Of a stretch of 64,000 nt of DNA, positions 61,250 to 64,000 are shown in pieces (position 1 is the first letter of the stretch; each line of letters starts with the position of its first letter). A model generated the notes under the pieces. The model was given only the letters and a program-made list of their open reading frames with translations, was not told the origin of the DNA and did no database searches. This DNA comes from Dolomedes plantarius (taxonomy: Eukaryota; Arthropoda; Arachnida; Araneae; Dolomedidae), in the NCBI GenBank assembly GCA_907164885.2, contig OU015496.1:136427110-136491109 (forward strand), in the 5' to 3' direction. A program made the translations under genes and the position numbers.

Positions 61250-62174
61250 ATATAGGTTTGGATCTGCTAGTTAAAAATATTATTATCATGTATTGACATT
61301 TGTATGTATCTTCCCCTCATTGCATTTAACGGGGAAAAATAATACCATCAACGTCTTACGGCTTTTCACCAAGTCATAATCCTTGTTTACACTATTCGCA
61401 GAGATCATGAGGCCGATCCTCAAAAAGATCGTATGAGCATGCATGAAAGCTGCATTACACAGCTGAGTAACTCCTCTGTAAAGTGAAATCTACGCGACTC
61501 GGCAGCTGGAAAATATGCAGGTACCCAGAACAGTGTTCCCCTACTGTGACGAAAGAAGGTTATCACACAGTCCTCTAGGCAAGAACATCCAGGTGCATTG
61601 TCCTGAAGAACTGGAGAGTTCCCGTCCACTAGACAGCCTTTTGTACTAGAAAATGGTCGGGGGAGGAGCTGAGGTTGCCCAGGACCTTACTTACGCTGCT
61701 ATTTTCCCCTCCCCTTAGAATTGTGCTCTTCTGCAACAATGTGAATATAACATTCGATAATCGGAGAACTCCAAGAATAAGGAAAAAAGCTTGTTGAATA
61801 AAAGAGGTAAGGCTAATATATCGGAGAATGTGGTTTCGAGTATTTCGGATTCATATTCAAAGCACCGGATTTCGGGGGGAAATTGGAAAGGCAGAAACAG
61901 TAATCTTGAATTTTCTCCCCTTCTTAGCGCTTTTTCGAGTGGATAATACATATAAAATAAAAAAGTTAAAGCATGTTTCCCCTGAAAGAAGCAGGTGAGT
62001 AATGTTATGGGCACTTGTTTCCGAGTTGCTGAAAGATTATTTTCTTTTTAAATGCTCATAAGGGGACATTAGAGGGTGAAAAATGTTTAATTTTAGTAGT
62101 ACTATAGTAACAACAGAAGCTATTATTTTCAAATAAAATAATACTTTATTCCTTCGCTCTCTCTCTCTCTTTCT
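61250..62174. other. Spacer, nothing recognised
   Basis: Minus-strand frames at 61420 (69 codons) and 61715 (99 codons) have no recognisable domain. A short CT repeat lies at about 62157-62170. Confidence 0.35.
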
Positions 62175-62179
62175 ATATA

Positions 62180-62237
<58 letters not shown>
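62175..62237. repeat. (TA)n microsatellite
   Basis: TA repeat with one TT break near 62187. Confidence 0.97.
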
Positions 62238-62240
<3 letters not shown>

Positions 62241-62863
62241 GAGGCGCAAAATTTTAAACTTTAACCGTGCCCCAATTACAAAGGCTACTGTTATCAAATA
62301 AAATGATACTTTTTGGCATCTCTTTTTTTCATTTCATTTGTTTTTGTGCGGTTGGGAACAAAATTTTATATTTCTTTATATTTTAACAAAGGATTTACGA
62401 AAGTGTTTTATAGAGGAAAAAAAACTACTTCTTTGATATCTCAAGAAAATATATAGGGATAAGAAGTAGTGGTCAATTATGTGGAATTTATTTGTATGTT
62501 TGCTTTTTGTTCTTCAGTTGAAGAAGCAAAAAGTTTGTCTTCTCAGTTCTACTACTTTATCTTGGAAATTAGTTTGCAAGGAAATAATTAGCTAGAATAA
62601 TTGAAGTGGTATGAGCCCCACGTTAAATTATATATTTATAGAGAAAAGACTTATAAAAAGGATTTTCTCTGTAAATATATAATTTAACGCTTTAAAATTT
62701 TTAAAGGCCTCAAAGCCTTAAAAAAATAGAGAAAATAAATAAACTAGGAAGAGTTATTTTTATTAAAATGACTCAATTAACAATGAAACATGAGACTGAA
62801 TTTACCCTAAATATTAAGCTCAATACTCAACACAAATCTTTGTGCAAGAGGGATGTATATATA
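62238..62863. other. AT-rich spacer
   Basis: Nothing recognised apart from a short inverted repeat (TTAAATTATATATTTATAGA near 62623 and its complement near 62672). Confidence 0.4.
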
Positions 62864-63829
62864 TGTGGTTATCAAAATAACGGGAACACATATCAATATT
62901 AGCAATATTAGGGGTGTTTATGAATGTGCTTCGTATTCCTTAAGAAACGAGTCTGGCCGCCAGTATTTTTTTATATAATATAGTGTATGTATTATTCTAC
63001 TGTTGTGTAGCAGTAATGAAGCTAAGGGCATCGTGCTTTTGGGGACAAACAGCGTAAAATGTCAAACCTTGCATACCTTGCAAAAAGGGCAAATTGTTTT
63101 AGCGCGATTAAATTGGAGTATCTGTTACTGCAACCCCCAGGCTAATGGATGTTTTTCGAGCTATGGTATCGAAAGTCATGATAGTATACAGGGTGTACGA
63201 GAAAACATCCTTTGCCAAACAGAATAGTGGACGGTAGGGAGAGCTAAGTGAAAGAGACGGACGAGGTATAAAAGCGGATTGTGACATGAAGAAAGAAAAC
63301 AACTGCAACCAAAATGACCGAGGAGCTCAATCTGCATCTACATGTTCTGGTATCAACCATTAGACGTAGAAGGGAATTTCACAAACAAAGAATTTACGGA
63401 AGAGTAGCTATTCCCAAACCACTTTCAATAGAAGTCAGTACACAGTATCGTTCACAATGGTGCCACGAGCACAAATCCTGGTCAAGTAATATGTCGAAAA
63501 ATTGCACTTGGTCCGACGAATCATTATTCATATTGTTCCTCGCAACAGGACGTGCGTATGTCTGGAGAACACCTACACAAGCGTAAGATTCTGGCTCTGT
63601 CATCTCAACTGTCAATCATGGAGGTAGATCTATAAGGGTTTGGGGTGTCATCTCATGGTTTTCTTCACGCCCTATTGTAACACTAAAAGGGAGATTGAAT
63701 GAGAAGGACTATGTCAAAATTTTAATCCACTAGTCCATCAGGTAGTATTACAGGACGAAGGTGATACTGCGCCGTATTAATAAAGGTTTTCATGATGTTT
63801 CTTAGTGTTTCCATTATTTTGATAACCAC

Positions 63830-63832
<3 letters not shown>
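62864..63832 (+). mobile_element. Tc1-type transposon, internally deleted
   Basis: The left GTGGTTATCAAAATAACGGG (about 62865) and right ATTATTTTGATAACCACCTG (ending 63832, followed by TA) are inverted repeats. Only ~970 bp remain. Confidence 0.85.
63314..63780 (+). pseudogene. Tc1-type transposase remnant
   Basis: ATG at 63314, then 90 codons to a TAA that interrupts the frame just after VYVWRTP-type sequence (YVWRTPTQA). Recognisable Tc1 features are VAIPKPLSIEV, QWCHEHKSW and the first catalytic Asp in WSDESLF. The same frame continues after the stop with VNHGGRSIRVWGVISW. Sequence resembling the second catalytic site (LQDEGDTAP) occurs near 63747, after further stop and frame changes, and everything downstream including the catalytic Glu is deleted. 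The first helix-turn-helix is also missing. Non-functional. Confidence 0.85.

Positions 63833-63878
<46 letters not shown>
63833..63878. repeat. (TA)n microsatellite
   Basis: TA repeat from the transposon's target site onward. Confidence 0.97.
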
Positions 63879-63879
<1 letters not shown>

Positions 63880-63904
63880 TCGCAGGTATATAATTAAATA
63901 TTTA

Positions 63905-64000
63905 CACTCAAGAGCCAAAACATTATGACCACCCCTACATTTTGCAATGAATTCGCCTCGATGACGTGGAAGGCACGTGATCAGGTGGAAGTGGTATTTA
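63905..64000 (+). mobile_element. 5' end of a Tc1 element, same family as 13791-15009
   Basis: TA then CACTCAAGAGCCAAAACATT, continuing through TTTTGCAATGAATTCGCCT and GATGACGTGGAAGGCACG. This matches the complement of the right end of the 13.8-kb element. Orientation puts its transposase on the plus strand, beyond the window. Confidence 0.92.

Overview
The window is eukaryotic, AT-rich, intron-era animal DNA made almost entirely of mobile elements and simple repeats. I found no convincing host protein-coding gene, no rRNA and no clean host tRNA gene. The mix (Tc1/mariner elements including a DD41D type, Gypsy-like LTR elements, a short Helitron, tRNA-derived SINEs and many long (TA)n tracts) fits an arthropod. 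A spider or another arachnid is my best guess, but that is inference.

Layout. 0.27-4.0 kb: an inverted-repeat element with a subterminal ~165-bp tandem array. 5.3-9.3 kb: a complete-ended Gypsy-type LTR element (545/528-bp LTRs, GGGTC target duplication, tRNA-Leu-like primer site) that keeps gag and protease but has lost reverse transcriptase and integrase. 9.6-10.8 kb: the 5' end of another LTR element on the minus strand. 10.8-20.9 kb: a dense DNA-transposon cluster. It holds a pogo-like MITE, a SINE, a hAT C-terminal relic, a DD41D element with one nonsense codon, a Tc1 element with an intact transposase reading frame, a dead mariner-like element, a dead Tc1 element and a second SINE. 21-28.9 kb: mostly non-coding, with a TTAA MITE, a 73-bp tandem repeat and microsatellites. 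29.0-33.6 kb: a second Gypsy-type element lacking protease, RT and RNase H, with a 1.1-kb Helitron nested in its 5' region. 33.8-43 kb: a minus-strand LINE RNase H fragment, SINE and MITEs, a minisatellite that seems to have grown from a MITE end, and many (TA)n tracts. 43.7-45.1 kb and 58.7-58.9 kb: a ~220-235-bp satellite-like array.

The outstanding object is a 13,562-bp near-perfect palindrome at 45116-58677. It is inserted in that satellite and flanked by a 6-bp duplication (GCTAGA). Its ends start 5'-AG. Each tip carries a GC-rich block with CCAAT and GC boxes, then an outward-facing tRNA-like RNA polymerase III promoter. The long AT-rich arms contain a ~740-bp tandem array and a frameshifted Cys/His-rich reading frame, and the axis is a strong nested hairpin. 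I cannot assign it to a named family. The duplication length and 5'-AG ends recall Polinton/Maverick elements, but none of their core genes is visible.

The last kilobase holds a truncated Tc1-type element and the 5' end of a second copy of the 13.8-kb Tc1 family. The transposases are independent units and do not form a pathway. The intact Tc1 frame at 13.8-14.9 kb is the only plausible functional protein gene seen.
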